Position numbers and translations under genes: made by a program. From positions 50,530,001 through 50,594,000 of the forward strand of contig OZ231126.1 in NCBI GenBank assembly GCA_965153355.1: 64,000 nt of DNA, given 5' to 3'. The notes under the pieces were generated by a model. That model was not told where the DNA came from. It ran no database searches and saw nothing but the letters and a program-made list of their open reading frames with translations. This DNA is from Flaccisagitta enflata (taxonomy: Eukaryota > Chaetognatha > Sagittoidea > Aphragmophora). This document shows, one piece after another, positions 34,886 through 47,847 of the stretch (within the stretch, counting starts at the first letter, position 1; each line of letters opens with the position of its first letter).

Positions 34886-36776
34886 AGGTCTTTACCATTG
34901 TGTACATTGCTGCAGTGCGTGTTAAATCCCGCCAACGATATCAAATTGAGTAGATCTTTACTATGTCTTTTGTCAACGTAAGATGTGCGCTGCCTGCATA
35001 GAACGAAACATATCTTCTCATTGTTTCTCCATTTATCAGTTTGCATATTTGTTATTTCCATCTGTGTCTGTCTGTCCCTGTGTGTCTCTCTCAAACTCGG
35101 TCTGGCTGTCATTTTACATCAATCTGTCTCTGTATTTCTCTTTCTTTCTTGTCGCGCAACTCTTTGACAGTCTTACGGATTGTCGATCCGTTGGTTCATT
35201 GGTCCTCTTTCATGAGTGGGGCAAGTGGAGATCTGTCTCCTTACCGAATTTACTATGCGTTGTCAGACAAACATATTTGTTGCTTTCCATACAATTGGCG
35301 TTGATCTGTTCCTTTACCAATACTTCCTTGAAAAAAAAAGCACTTTTGCGTTTGCGGAGCAAAAGTTTCTACAAGCGAAATCTACCAAAGCTTCAGTGAT
35401 TGTCATGGAGACCTTTTGTTTACAAACAAGGTGACTCGGCTTGTGATTGATGCAAAGAGATTCTTTACTATATGAGAATCATTACATGATAAGCCACAGT
35501 AGGAACCACGCAAACTTTAGCTGTCATTTATTACTAGACGGCTGTTACTAGCAAGCTGAAACTTATGCAGCAAACAAGAGGTGTAGTAATCTTTCTTTTT
35601 ACAGTCTCATTTTTACCTCGATGCTTTTACAGTGAAACTTGGTTATTCCATACTTCTGAACGAATCCCCGCTGTAAATGAATGGTAATCGACATTTACAT
35701 GACATCTGTCACAAAAAAAATATTTTCAACATGACCCATGGCTTATAAAGGCTAATTTTTCGTATAAACATAAAAAGACATATTTGATCCTGGATTGACT
35801 TTTGATACAACTTAAACATGCCCTCACATCATCTATAATATTTATTGGTAATGCTACATAATGTCATTCACTCCTTAATCAATAGTCAATTGTGTCAAAG
35901 CTGTTCTAAGAAATAGTATCTCATTCGGCCATCTGCACGCCATTTACAAACGATTTGAGCTAGGACCCTGGGATAGGTTAGCTAATGAATGTAATAATGT
36001 CGATGTTCTGCCATTTCGACCTCGACTTATTGAAATAGTGTTCACCGTTTCGACAACAAGCTCTTTGTTCATCTCTTTTTTCATCGTTCAGAAAATAAAT
36101 CCACAGCTGGAGGGAATCACCGAAAACAATCTAATAAGCAAAGGGAGTAAAGGTGATGTTACGGCTAAAAAAATTAAACATCACACAATGTAGACATATT
36201 CTTAAGGTCAGATCAGACATGAAAGGGAAGAAAGAAAACTAAGATGCGAACACCCATCTTTACAAGAGGCCTTTTCAGTGAAGCATCACCATCGGCATCG
36301 ATTCGTCCGTTACCATGTGCATCGGTAGGTCCGTCCGTCCGTGAATTAAATAGTTGCATAAATGAGAGAGCATGTTAGAAAAAAGAAATGTAATAATAGT
36401 TATTGATGTCGGCTTTGTGGTAAGCGTTGTTAGCGTCGCCATTGCTGATACTGTTCATACTAATCACCTCGTTGAACTAAAATTCAGACAGTCAAACTCA
36501 ATGGATGAACTTCAAGCTGAGAAAATTCTTGATTTTTCGCACGACTTGTAATTTGGACTAGGAATTCTGCGATGGAAAACCGCATAAAAGTAGAAATACA
36601 AAAACTTTTCATTTTTAGAATCCGAGACCAAAAGTTAGCCGTCATCACACTCGATCTCAAGCTCAATTAAGAAGTTTTTAAGAAATAAAAAGACAACTTG
36701 ATTGTTTCCTCAACCGAGTCTAATTTCTAAAAGCGGATGAAACTTCTCTTTGAAACAATCGTTAAAAGCATTTAAA
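34886..36776. other. no gene seen
   Basis: AT-rich unique sequence. A Tc1-like end (ACAGTGAAACTTGGTTATTCC) is visible near 35630. Several short open frames lack splice or family support. Confidence 0.4.
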
Positions 36777-37255
36777 ATGTCGATTCCATCGATGGCATTC
36801 GTGGCTTTATTCACGCTTTTCTATTTTCCGTATTCAGATTCGTGTACCAGACGCAGTCCTAGTGGTAAGTGGATTTCCTCTGACATAATGATTTAAACAA
36901 TATTCTTAATCGCGGATATGCGACTCAACAACTTGCCGTGTCGGTCCGTAGGTTGGTAACATTTTGAAATGTTGGCGGTTTTTTGCCATACTACTCCTGC
37001 CCACCTGTCCGCGAGGGGGGTGGGGGGTAGCATATCAAAATCCATCGCACAACCCTTGCAGAGAAAGGGCCACTACCATAAGCTGTGGACCGCATTGACG
37101 CCCAATGTTTGAACCAAACATTTCTTTTGAAAATAAGCTTGGTAATTCTAATCGCGTGCGGGTGGGCAGTGTAGGGCGAATGGGCTAATCAAGCATTTAG
37201 CCGGGGCCAACTATAAACAAGCGCCGAAAAGTGTTACCAACCTACAGACGATCGG

Positions 37256-37345
<90 letters not shown>

Positions 37346-37469
37346 TGTGTCTGTGTCTGTGTCTGTGTGCGTGTGTGTGTCTGTGTTAGTTACTGAATGT
37401 TTCTTTTCTCTCACGAGTTTGAACACAACCTTTTTGCAGCATTGGCGTCAAGATCCGAGATGAACGCAA

Positions 37470-37561
<92 letters not shown>

Positions 37562-37831
37562 GTAGTTGAAATCTCTTCGGTGAACGCGGCGTCGAATGAT
37601 CAAGAAGATAACTCCACCGCAACAAAGACTCCGTTTTTCCAACTGGGTTGCAACGAACCTTGGAATAGCAGATATTGCCTGAACGGGGGAACGTGCTTCG
37701 CCGTTGAGCTCATCCATGGGTACATTTCTCACAATTGCATCTGCGCCAAAGGCTGGACGGCGCAAAGGTGCAGCGAAAAGGAATCCGATCCCGAATCAGA
37801 ACTCGATGTGAAACGACGCGATTTTAGTTAA
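36777..37831 (+). CDS. Secreted EGF-domain peptide with poly-serine linker
   Basis: Two exons: 36777-36864 (signal peptide, MSIPSMAFVALFTLFYFPYS, donor AGTG|GTAAGT, phase 1) and 37440-37831 (acceptor TTTTTGCAG), giving 159 residues. Residues 41-70 are 30 serines, all encoded by TCA. Residues 100-140 are one EGF domain with six cysteines spaced 8-5-13-1-8 (C100, C109, C115, C129, C131, C140) and the LNGGTC and GWTAQRC landmarks. That spacing fits EGF-receptor-ligand-type domains, but many other secreted proteins share it. There is no transmembrane segment; the chain ends 19 residues after the domain in an acidic tail with KRR near the C-terminus. The intron holds a decayed HP end and a (GT)n. 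A peptide ligand role is inference. Confidence 0.7.
36908..37020 (-). mobile_element. HP element fragment in the EGF-gene intron
   Basis: AATCGCGGATATGCGACTCA, ACAACTTGCCGTGTCGGTCC and ACTCCTGCCCACCTGTCCGC are HP blocks in order. The CCTTGTT end is lost. Confidence 0.6.
37256..37385. repeat. (GT)n microsatellite in the EGF-gene intron
   Basis: About 45 GT units then GTGTCT units, ending 55 bp before the exon-2 acceptor. Confidence 0.95.
37472..37561 (+). repeat. Coding (TCA)30 trinucleotide repeat
   Basis: Thirty uninterrupted TCA codons within exon 2 of the EGF-domain gene. Confidence 0.95.
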
Positions 37832-37994
37832 AAATGTCTTTGTTATCAAGATGGACTCAACATCTCATACTTTAAAAAATCGCGATGTGCAGTTTACTGT
37901 TGACTCTCGTTTCAAACGGATTTTTACAATAACAATTTTGTTTTGTTAGTGTGCAAACTGCGCGAAAAAAAACCCGCACCCTTTACTACGCGAA

Positions 37995-38195
37995 TTTTTA
38001 GTCGCGTGCACGCGACTCTACAACCTGCTTTGTCCGTCGGTTGGTCGGTCGGTCGGTCGGTCAGTTGGTCCGTCACACTTTACGTTTTTTTATGATTTTA
38101 TTTCTTTGACCTCACTGCCCAAATGATCTGTTGACCTCAAATATGGCCCCTGCCCACCCGCACGCGATTTCGGTAGCCGTGTATCCGGCCTTGTT
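37995..38195 (-). mobile_element. HP element, subfamily I, type copy
   Basis: TTTTTAGTCGCGTGCACGCG (palindrome 38000-38017), ACTCTACAACCTGCTTTGTC, (GGTC)n, CACACTTTACG, TTTGACCTCACTGCCC, CCTGCCCACCCGCACGCG, end CCGTGTATCCGGCCTTGTT. No target duplication is evident. Confidence 0.85.
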
Positions 38196-38817
38196 AAAAA
38201 AAAACGCCCTTTTTGTTGGTTACGATTAGTGAAAGAGATAAAAAAAATTATTTTAATATTTTTCCGTTGAAGTGATTTTGAAGATTTTCAAATTTCAAAA
38301 TTACAGCTTGTTGAAAGAAACCTCTATTCTGAAAAAAATGCTGTTTTCAATAGGTTTTCTAAATTGAATGTTTTTATTCTTTTGATTATACCATTTCCAA
38401 ACAAATAAAACAAGAAAAGCCAAATTGGAGCCACATGAAAGTTCCTTTCGAGAACTTTCTAATGGTCTAAGACTTTAATTCATTCTTTTGAAATTCAATA
38501 TGACTATAAACCATTCAAAAGTGTAGTTTTTTATTGATTCGCGTAGTGCTATCTTGAAAAAAGGTTAGCAACACTTATGGTTGATGGTATGTTTTCTCCC
38601 TTATGTGCACAAAATTCATGTACCTGATTGTTTTTGGTTGTTTTGTATTCATACTAACTAGAACAAAAGAGAAAAACAATCTTCAATCCAATTTTGGTGA
38701 CAGAATGGCAGAAAGACAGATGTACAGATGAAAAGTGATATAGGCAAACAGAGAGACATACAGATAGACAGAAAGATACCGACGGACAGACAGACTGACT
38801 CATTGACTGACAGAAAA
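38196..38817. other. no gene seen
   Basis: AT-rich unique sequence ending in a run of ACAG-containing units. Confidence 0.4.
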
Positions 38818-39003
38818 ACAAGGCCGGATACACGGCCAAAACCAGTCGCGGACGGGTGAGCAGGGGCGATAATGCGCGTTTTCACACTTACACGTAATGT
38901 GATCGTTTTCAACTCGAGCGTGACAACTCGAGCGGGACGGACGGACGGACGGACGGTCGGACGGACAAAGCTTCTTATAGAGTCGCTTGTCCACGACTAA
39001 AAA
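38818..39003 (+). mobile_element. HP element, mosaic of subfamilies I and II
   Basis: 5' end of type I (ACAAGGCCGGATACACGGCC, AGTCGCGGACGGGTGAGCAG), middle of type II (CGTTTTCAACTCGAGCGTGA), (GGAC)n, then hairpin AGTCGC..ACGACT (38981-38998) and A5. Confidence 0.8.
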
Positions 39004-39355
39004 ACAGACAAAGGGAAAGACACACAGACAAAAAATGACAGAAAGCAAAATGTAGTACATGGTGCGGATGGATGATTAGGAAGAAGAAGATTCACTCTGG
39101 AGAGAGAGAGAGAGAGACTGAGATAAGCCAAGTATGAAGAGTAAATTCTTCGAGTGATGAACCTCGTGATTTATTGGAGACATCGGAGAGGTGATTGCAC
39201 GACAAAACAACCTTTTTTTTCTCCTTCTTCTTCTTTTTGTCGCGCGGATTATAAATGGCACTATGACGATCTTTTCCAGCGAGAAAGCGGAGGGGAAGAC
39301 GTCGCGCTTGGTCAGTTATTAGATCCCTGGAGGTATTCGTCCATGTCATGGTGCA

Positions 39356-39971
39356 CACTATGAATCCTGAGAACCGCCAGGACAATTTTTGGATAACTGT
39401 ATGTATCTCTTTAGTTAAGTTTAGTCCTTGCATGCAGAAATCAAGATCCAACCATTAAGAAATATTGTATCGGGCACTTTTTGAAAAAAATCCAAAAATA
39501 ACAATTTTACATCTTAATTTGCATACAGAAACTTCCAAGTAGGTAGAAAAAATTTTCTAGTAGCATAATTGAATTCCTGATGTAATTTTCTTTCATTTGA
39601 TAGGTCACACTGTATATTTTGATTTGGAAATAAAATTTTTGTTTTTTTTGCTACCGTTAAAGTTTAGTAACGGTGCAAAAAAATGAAATATTTTATTTTT
39701 TCATGAAAATATATAGTGCGACCTATCAAATGAAAGGAAATCTCACAAGGAATTCAAAAATGCTGTCAAAAAAAGATTTTCCACCTACCCAGTGAATTTT
39801 GTATGCAAAATATGATGAAAAATAGTTAATTTTGAATTTTTTTCAAAAAGTGCCAGATGAAATATTTTTTGATGGATGGATCTTGATTTCTGCATGCCAG
39901 GAGTATATCAAACTGAAGAAAAACATACATTTATCCAAAAAACGACCGGGCGGTTCCCAGGATTCATAGTG
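39356..39971. mobile_element. Foldback, ~616 bp
   Basis: CACTATGAATCCTGAGAACC pairs with GGTTCCCAGGATTCATAGTG. GCATGCAGAAATCAAGATCC pairs with GGATCTTGATTTCTGCATGC. Arms are about 270 bp. An HP element starts 7 bp to its right. Confidence 0.85.
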
Positions 39972-39977
39972 GGTGGA

Positions 39978-40204
39978 ACAAGGCCGGATGAACGGCTACT
40001 ATGACTGCGTGCGTGCGGAGGACAGTGATGTAGGGAGTGATATAGGGAGTGATGTAGGGAGTGATGTAGGGAGCCAGTCTTTTAACAAACTAAGGGCAGG
40101 AGTGGTAACACGCAATCCACGCTCAATAGACGAAAGTGATGGACGTAGTGACGACTGACGACCTGCGGACCGAAAAGTGGCTAATAGAGTCGCGTAGCAC
40201 GCCA
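39978..40204 (+). mobile_element. HP element with AGGGAGTGAT tandem interior
   Basis: ACAAGGCCGGATGAACGGCT, GACTGCGTGCGTGCGGAGG, four units of GATGTAGGGAGT, TGCGGACCG, GGCTAATAGAG, then AGTCGCGTAGCACGCCA, a hairpin with a truncated 3' arm. Confidence 0.75.
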
Positions 40205-40789
40205 CAGAATATATTATGCCTATCATGATCACTTTGGCGAGACAGGTTCGGTTAGACAGGTCGGTGCGGCAGTACGACGCTTTGCGGATGGGCGAACCGA
40301 CTGTCATGTCCATGTCCGTAAAAAGAGAGCGATCTATTCCTGAATATATACTATGAAATAGATAAGAACATGATAAAATCAAAATGAAGATAGTACGCTT
40401 TGATCGCCACACGACATGTCGCGTCGGTCCCTTTGTGCATGTATGATGTATCGTAGGTTTTACCAACCAACTTTGCCTTGTATCCCTTTTTACATTTTTT
40501 CTCCTCTTTTTCAAAAATGAAAAATCTCTCGGCTCACGTTCCGGATCATCAATCTTCCTCTAATGAAAACATTTTAAAGGACACGTCCTTCCCCCCCCCC
40601 TCCTCCCCCGTGCATATGATCGGGGTGAATACTATAAAGTTATGTTGAAAAATACGCTCTTGTTTATAAGGGGGGAGTTAAAGAAAACCCATCGAAAACT
40701 AGACGGAGGGGGAGAGAGATTGGACAACACGTTGTTTGCTAAAAGAGAAAAGTGGTTCCCAACTGGCACATTGTCTCCGTTACGTCCAA

Positions 40790-40914
40790 CCAGGCCAAGT
40801 AGGCCAATAAGGTGCGACGTGTTGAGCGTCGAACGAATGCGTTACAGACAGACAGACCAACCGACCAACCAACGGACAAAGCCAGTTATAGAGGTGCTTT
40901 TTCGCTTCGAAAAA
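40790..40914 (+). mobile_element. HP element, subfamily III
   Basis: CCAGGCCAAGTAGGCCAATA, AGGTGCGACGTG, CGAACGAATGCGTTAC, CCAACCGACCAACC, AAAGCCAGTTATAG, AGGTGCTTTTTCGCTTCG, A5. The hairpin is broken in this copy. Confidence 0.75.
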
Positions 40915-41308
40915 GGAGAAAAATAATCTAACAATAACAGATGACGGTTTGATGGAAAGAGTGAAAAGGTGAGACCAATTCTGTACAGATCCGAGCGGAT
41001 AACGATTGCCATGTCTGATTCTTTGCCAATTCCTAAGCTTCTTTTTTTTTTTTTTTTTTTTTTTTGCTTGTTTACCTGTTCTCCTCTCAATGAGAAACAG
41101 AAAGGAATCTCGACCTATGTATTGTCATTCAGTTGGGTGATTACCATTTCATACAAATGGAAACCAACAGGAATTTAGATTTTTAAGCTGCAACAGTCCA
41201 CCGTACAACGCAAGACTCACTCACTCAGTCTTTCGGTTACAGTTGGCCGATACGTTGTGTTGTTCGGTTCGGCAGTCGGTTTTACAAAGTTCTTACCATG
41301 GAGACATG

Positions 41309-41450
<142 letters not shown>

Positions 41451-41983
41451 GACGGATCTCTAACGGAACTAAAATTTTCATGTGTTGTTTTATCACTTTT
41501 ATGTTTTTCATTTCTGTCTCATTTCCTTCCAATATCTCGTTTGCAAGGAACTCATTCAACCTCGATGCAGTGTCAACGGTCAGCTATTTTCTGCACGCTC
41601 GCGCTCACTATTCGAGAAAAGTTGAATAGAAGAAGAAAGACAAAGTGTGGCGAATTTCAAGTCCCACTGACAGTCAGTCTTGGCTGTCAGTCATGGCTGT
41701 CAGTCTTGGCTGTCGATCTTAACAGTAGATCGGGGCTGTCAGTTAGTCCTGACAATCAGTCAGTCGACGCGTTTAAAAGAGCTGAAAGAGTGCACGCAGT
41801 TAGTCAGCTCAGGCAATCAACTAGTCCGGGCAATCAGGCGATCTTGGCGGTTAGCCACATCAAGTAATATCTTTACTTCCAGTAAATCATTCCCACAGCG
41901 TCGGCGCGGTAATATCATTCCAACTCCATTAACTTATTTATGTCATTACTCAATTTGGCTTCTGATACGTAGCGCTTCATTCG

Positions 41984-42215
41984 TTTTTAGTTGCCAACAC
42001 GCAAAACTATAAGAGGCTTTGTCCGTCCGTCGGTCCGTTGGTCCGTTGGTCCGTCATGGTGATCGAGTTGAAAAGTGCGAAAACAAGCATTCTTGATACT
42101 GCCGTTGTAATTGTCCTTGTTTGTAAGTGTGTGTGGGATGGGTGAGGGTTTGGATGGGGGTTGTATACCCCTGCCCACCCGTCCGAAACGATATTGTGAC
42201 CCCGCTTCACTTGTT
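41984..42215 (-). mobile_element. HP element, subfamily II
   Basis: TTTTTAGTTGCCAACACGCA (decayed hairpin), AAAACTATAAGAGGCTTTGT, CCGTCCGTCGG, GATCGAGTTGAAAAGTGCGA, ATACCCCTGCCCACCCGTCC, end GAAACGATATTGTGACCCCG and TTCACTTGTT. Confidence 0.75.
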
Positions 42216-42221
42216 TACTTA

Positions 42222-45200
42222 TGTATGCGCTACTCAATAACCCGCTATGTCAGTTGGTCGATATGTTGGTTGGTCACTGTGGGCTATATGAGCTATAACA
42301 TCTCAGTACCTTAGTAGGCACTTTTATGACCAAAATGAAGAAACCAAAAATGCCAAACCTAATCTTTAGACTTTATGTTTGACCAGCTATGGGAAGCTAC
42401 CTTGACCGGAAGTAGGTGCCCACTATGTAATCACCCAGACTGGCTTTGCAAGCTGAGATGGCTAATACAGTAAATATATAGCAAATTATTTCTCCAAATT
42501 GGTGATACATCCTGAAAAATGGTAACCAGTCCCTGGTAGGCCATCACCTAAGGGTAAGAATTCCCCCAAAAAAATCACCTTAAGTCCCTGGTGATCATAG
42601 CTATAAAAAAATAAAACCGGTTTTTTTTTGCTCCTCCCCCTCCCATAGGATTAAATTTGGAAGTTAATCATTGATCTTTAAAAATCATATTTTGTGGTAT
42701 TGACAAAAAACTAAGAAACATCCTGATATATGGAACCTGATTATAAAACCTGAGAGTCTTCCGGTCAAGGTATTATCCTAAGTAGGGGGGAAACCACTGA
42801 CTATGGAGGGAGAAATTTTGATGCTACCATGCCCACCCAGCATGCAAATCATGGAGGGGCCTTTACTTTAACACTTTCCATTAAAAAAACGGTCAAAAGT
42901 TACCTGACAATACTGGCTTTTGCGGCATTTATATGCGTACTCAGTAATGCTACATTTTTACCGAAAATCCTCATTTATTTAAGTAGTTTTCCAAGGAAAA
43001 TAGCTTCTCCTCCTTTAAACAAGCATCAAATCTTTCATAGATAAGGGTATCATGACACATTGAGCACAGTGCTATACAGTGAGTAACTTTATGATGTGCT
43101 AAGAGCCCAAGGTGCCCCCTTGAGGGCCCCAAATGGCCCAAAAATACCAAAAATCTCTTTAATAGTGAAAAAACACTTATCTGTGCTGAAGTAAAGTAGT
43201 GATGTACTGACTTATCAGTTGTTCCTTTTTTTGTGGTTGAAGATGGATGGATAAGGGGATGTTGAGACTCCTTTGCCCCCTAAGGGCCCCCAAGGGACCA
43301 CTCAGGATGACAAAAAAAGCCAAAATGGCCCAAAATTCTGAAAATGCATTTTTATGCCCTGTACAAACCCAGTGGTGCACTGGCTTATCAGCCATTTGCA
43401 TCTAGTGTGGTGGGAGATTTGCAGATGGATGATAATAATGAGATGGGACCCCTAGGGGTCCCTAAAGGGTTGCCTTGTACAAACCCAGTGGTGCACTAAC
43501 TTATCAGCCATTCCCATATAGTGTGGTGGAAGATTTGCAGATGGATAATAAGGAGGTGGAACCCAAGGGGTCCCTAACGGCTCAAAAATAGCTAAAGCTT
43601 AAAAATGTTTGGGGCCCCCGCGTAGGGGCCCCCAAAGAATCTAAAACCTTAATCCAAATTTGAAGAAAAGTTAAAAGATTAAGCCATTGTATTTTGGGCA
43701 GCGGCCCCATAGGGGACAAAGTCCTGTAGAACATAGGGGGAATCTGTCCGTCCATCTGTCCCTCCGTCCGTCTGTCTGTCCCCCCCTGCCCCATCCTCAG
43801 GGCTTCGTCTTCTTTGGGGCCCACATCCAAACTGTATGGCCCAAACACAAGCAATATAGCCCAAATCCAAGCAAAATGGTCTGGCTAGAAAACCTAAATT
43901 CTGGTCTGAATTCTATCATTTTGGCCTCTTAGACCTAGATTCTGGCTTCTGATACCTAGATTCTTGCTTCTAAAACCCACATCCTAGCCTTAGAGACCCA
44001 GATATTGACCTGTGGTACCCTGATTCTGGCCCCTGAGACCCAGGTTCTGGCGTCAAACAACCTAATTCCGGCCTCAGAGACCCAAATCCTGGCCTCAGAA
44101 CAGAAAATTCTGGCCTCTGAGACCAAAGAAACTGGTCACTGAGACCAAATTCTGGCCTTAGAGACCCACATCCTGGCCTTTTCCCCCTCAACTTAACCTA
44201 CAAACTACCTAAGAACGGCAATGGTACTGTTGTCCATATACTGACTTTTATCATTTCTTCATACTATTCAATGAGAGTTTGAATAACTGGGCATCTTGGA
44301 CAGAAGAAAGACCGACTTGGTACTCTTCAGGGCCACTGCTCAACAAGTCATCCAAGGATTGCACATGGTCAGCGGTACCCGATGCCCTGCTTGGAGTGAT
44401 CAATTGAAGAGGTGGAGTGAGAGCAGGGCAGCGGCCCCAAAGGGCCGATGTCCTGTAGGACACAGGGGTGAATTTCCTTACGTCCTGAGAAGGCATATTT
44501 CAGGCCTTAAAGGCAATTTTCCATGATATTCAATGGGAGCTATGTATTTTCTACAATCTATTGTCAATTTTCCATGTTATTCAATGGGAATTTCATTTTT
44601 TTGTCAATTTTCCATGTTATTCAATTGCTATTTTGCATTTTTATTATTTCTTGTTAATTTTCCATGTTATTCGATGGAAAATGTGCATTTTTCTATTGTT
44701 TGTAAATTTTCCATGTTATTCAATGGGAAGTTTGCAAGTTGTCATTTTCCCATGTTATTCAATGGGAAGTTGGCATTTTGTCATTTTCCCATGTTATTTA
44801 ATGGAAATTTGAGAATTGAGGTTCAGGGGGGGGATGTACGGATGGACGGACGTACGTATGTACGGACGGACGTAAGGAAATTCACCCCTGTGTCCTACAG
44901 GACATCGGCCCTTTGGGGCCGCTGCCCAAAAAAGGATCATTTTCCAATTTTATGCGCAAATGTATAGCATCATTGCGTTTTTGCAGTGCCTGTTAGACAC
45001 CCTGGTGGCCCTTTGGGGCCCTTTGCCCAAATCCAAGCAATATGGCCCAAATCTAAGGATATGGCTCAAATCCAATCAAAATGGCCCAAATATGGCCTGA
45101 GGTCCATCATTTTGGCCCCTTAACCTATATTGTGGCCTCCAATACCTAGATTCTTACCAGATTTGGGCCATTTCGCTTGGATTTTGGGCCATTATGCTTG

Positions 45201-46963
45201 CGTTTGGGCGATTATGCTTGGATTTGAGCCATTTTGCTTAGATTTGGGTCATATTGCTTGGATTTGGGCTATTTGGCAGAATTTGTGTTAGAATTGGCCC
45301 CAAAGGAGACAAAGCCCAGAGGATGGGTTGGGGGGTTAGAACCAAAATGAATGGACGGACAGAAAGATTACCCCTGTATTCTATAGGACTTCATCGCCTT
45401 CTGGGCCGCTGCCCTACTCCCCCTCCACTTAAATCACACTGCTCAAGCAGGGCAGGGGTACCGCTGACCACCTTGGGCTACTATTTAGTCCTATTTGGCC
45501 TCAAATTCATCCAGTAAGCTTCTTCAGGCCTTAAATCAGGGAGCCCTCAGGCCAACATAGACCCTCAATCAGCATTTGTCAGTGTCTTATCTGTTATAGA
45601 TTAAGGGAGGCTGGAAGAACAACAGTCCTCTTGTGTTCTACAGCACTTTGTCCCCTTCTACGCTGCCACCCTGTTTTTTCTCACTCAGATTCATAATCAT
45701 GCAAAGCAGGTCCAAGCATATTCCTGACCACAAATAACCCTGGGGTGACCTGTTTGTGAGGGCTATTCACAAGCCCTAGGGGTCCCAAGCATTATCTATC
45801 TGCACACTTCTTCCATTTCTACATGGGAATGACTTATAAGGCATTGTTACATTTGGGTGCAGCAGAAAAAAACTTGGTAATCTTTTATCATTTTTGGGCT
45901 TTTTTTGAGCCCCTGGGAATCCTTTAGGGGCCCCTTGGGGTTCCAATTCCCTATCATCCACCTGTATATCTTCCACCTCACTAAATGATAATAACTGATA
46001 ACTCTAGTGCACCTCTAGGGCACTACAGGGCAAATAAGCAATTTTTAAAGCTTTTGACCATTTTAGCCTATTTTGAGACCTTAAGAGCCTTGAGGGGGGC
46101 CCCTAGGGTTCCAAATCCCCAGTTATCCACCTGTTCATCTAAACCTGTAAACTAAATAGGAATGACTGAAAAGTCAGTGTACCTCAGGGCTTCTACAGGC
46201 CAGAGAAACAAGCAAAATTTACAGCTTTTGGCCATTTTAGCTATTTTTGAGATCCAGGGGGGCTTAAAGAGGGGCCCCTAGAGGTCCCATGCCACCAATA
46301 TCATTCTTTAAATCTATCACCATGCTAGATGGGACTAACTGATAAGCTAGTTTACCACTAGGGTCCTATAGGGAAGAAAAGTAAGCATTTTTTTCAATAT
46401 TAGAACCATTTTAGCTATTTCTGAGCCTCTGAGGGGTCCTTTAGGGGCCCTTAGGGCTTCCAACCCTCGGTTATCCATCTGTTATTCCACCCCAACACTT
46501 GATAGCAATCATCAATTTTTCAGTGTATCATTTGGGTATGATAGGGTGAAGAAAAAACAACTATTCTCAATTTATACCATTTTTTGACCAAAAAGGTTAT
46601 TTGAGGTAAACTGGCGACTGCCAACTATACATATAATTGTCAAAAGCCAGTATCTAAGCCTTAGATAAACCATTTTTTGAAATTTCCCCCACTTAGTAAG
46701 ATAACTGTCCATAAGAAAATGTGTGGGTGGGCCTATGATCAGGTTGCTACTCCCCCTATCCTAAGGCTGGTTGATATCAAACATATAGTCTAAAGATTAG
46801 GTTTGGCGTTTTTGGTTTCTCCATTTTTGGCATAAAGGTGCCCCCTTGCGTACTGAGAAGGGTCGGCCCACAGTGTTTATTGGTCGGTTTATTGGTTAGT
46901 TTATTTCATCACTGCCCCTGCCCACCCCCACGCGACTAGAGTAGCCGTATATTCGGCCTTGTT
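42222..46963 (-). mobile_element. HP element split by a 4.6 kb insertion
   Basis: Left part 42222-42274 reads TGCGCTACTCAATAACCCGC, TATGTCAGTTGGTCG. Right part 46876-46963 reads TTATTGGTCGGTTTATTGG, ATCACTGCCCCTGCCCACCC, CCACGCGACTAGAGTAGCCG, ending TCGGCCTTGTT. Joined, these give the normal order of HP blocks, so the foldback between them is a later insertion. Confidence 0.65.
42275..46875. mobile_element. 4.6 kb foldback element with composite arms
   Basis: Ends CACTGTGGGC and GCCCACAGTG are inverted. Pairing continues through CTCAGTAC/GTACTGAG and CCAAACCTAATCTTTAGACT with AGTCTAAAGATTAGGTTTGG. Both arms carry degenerate units of 100-200 bp rich in GGGGCCCCTAGGG with CACTAA/TTAGTG and ATCCAYCTG blocks. 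The centre (about 43.69-45.5 kb) holds several copies of family B (GTCCTGTAGAACACAGGGG, GGGCAGCGGCCCC), a 25-bp GAGACCNAGATTCTGGCCTC array (43.92-44.18 kb), and a TTTTCCATGTTATTCAATGG array (44.52-44.81 kb). No transposase frame seen. Confidence 0.75.
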
Positions 46964-47087
46964 TGAGATGATCATGCTACCATGATAAAAGAAAATGCGA
47001 TGTCATATGCTAAGTGATAACGTCCAATATGCGCCTGCTTAGAATATGCGCATGCTTGGAATATGCGCATGCTTGGAAGATTGAGTC

Positions 47088-47501
<414 letters not shown>

Positions 47502-47847
47502 CTATCTGTGTCTCATTCTGAATCTTACGCGCGTATTTTCTTGTTTGTCAGTTGTCACCTTCTCCGCTCTGCTTGGCTCACGCGCATTTATATGTGTTTC
47601 GTTACCCCCATCCTTCTGCCCCCCCGGGGGGGGCGCGGGCTACACCCCCCCTCCCCTCTTTGCTCTTTCCTGGTACATTCACGCGTCAGTTTCACTTCTG
47701 CTTCTCGCCATTCAAATGAGTATCCACTTGACAGTCTTAAGACGCTCGCAATCTTTTCTAGAGCAGTTTTAGATGGAAGCTGCGAGAATGAAAAAACAGA
47801 CTAAGAATGAACTTTGGATTTGCTTCCATTCCACTGATGTTCTTAAT

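Noticed and set aside
37386-37625. Minus-strand poly-methionine frame
   Set aside because: Antisense shadow of the coding (TCA)30 in the EGF-domain gene.
39999-40514. 171-codon minus-strand frame
   Set aside because: It spans an HP element and its GATGTAGGGAGT tandem, with no domain outside it.
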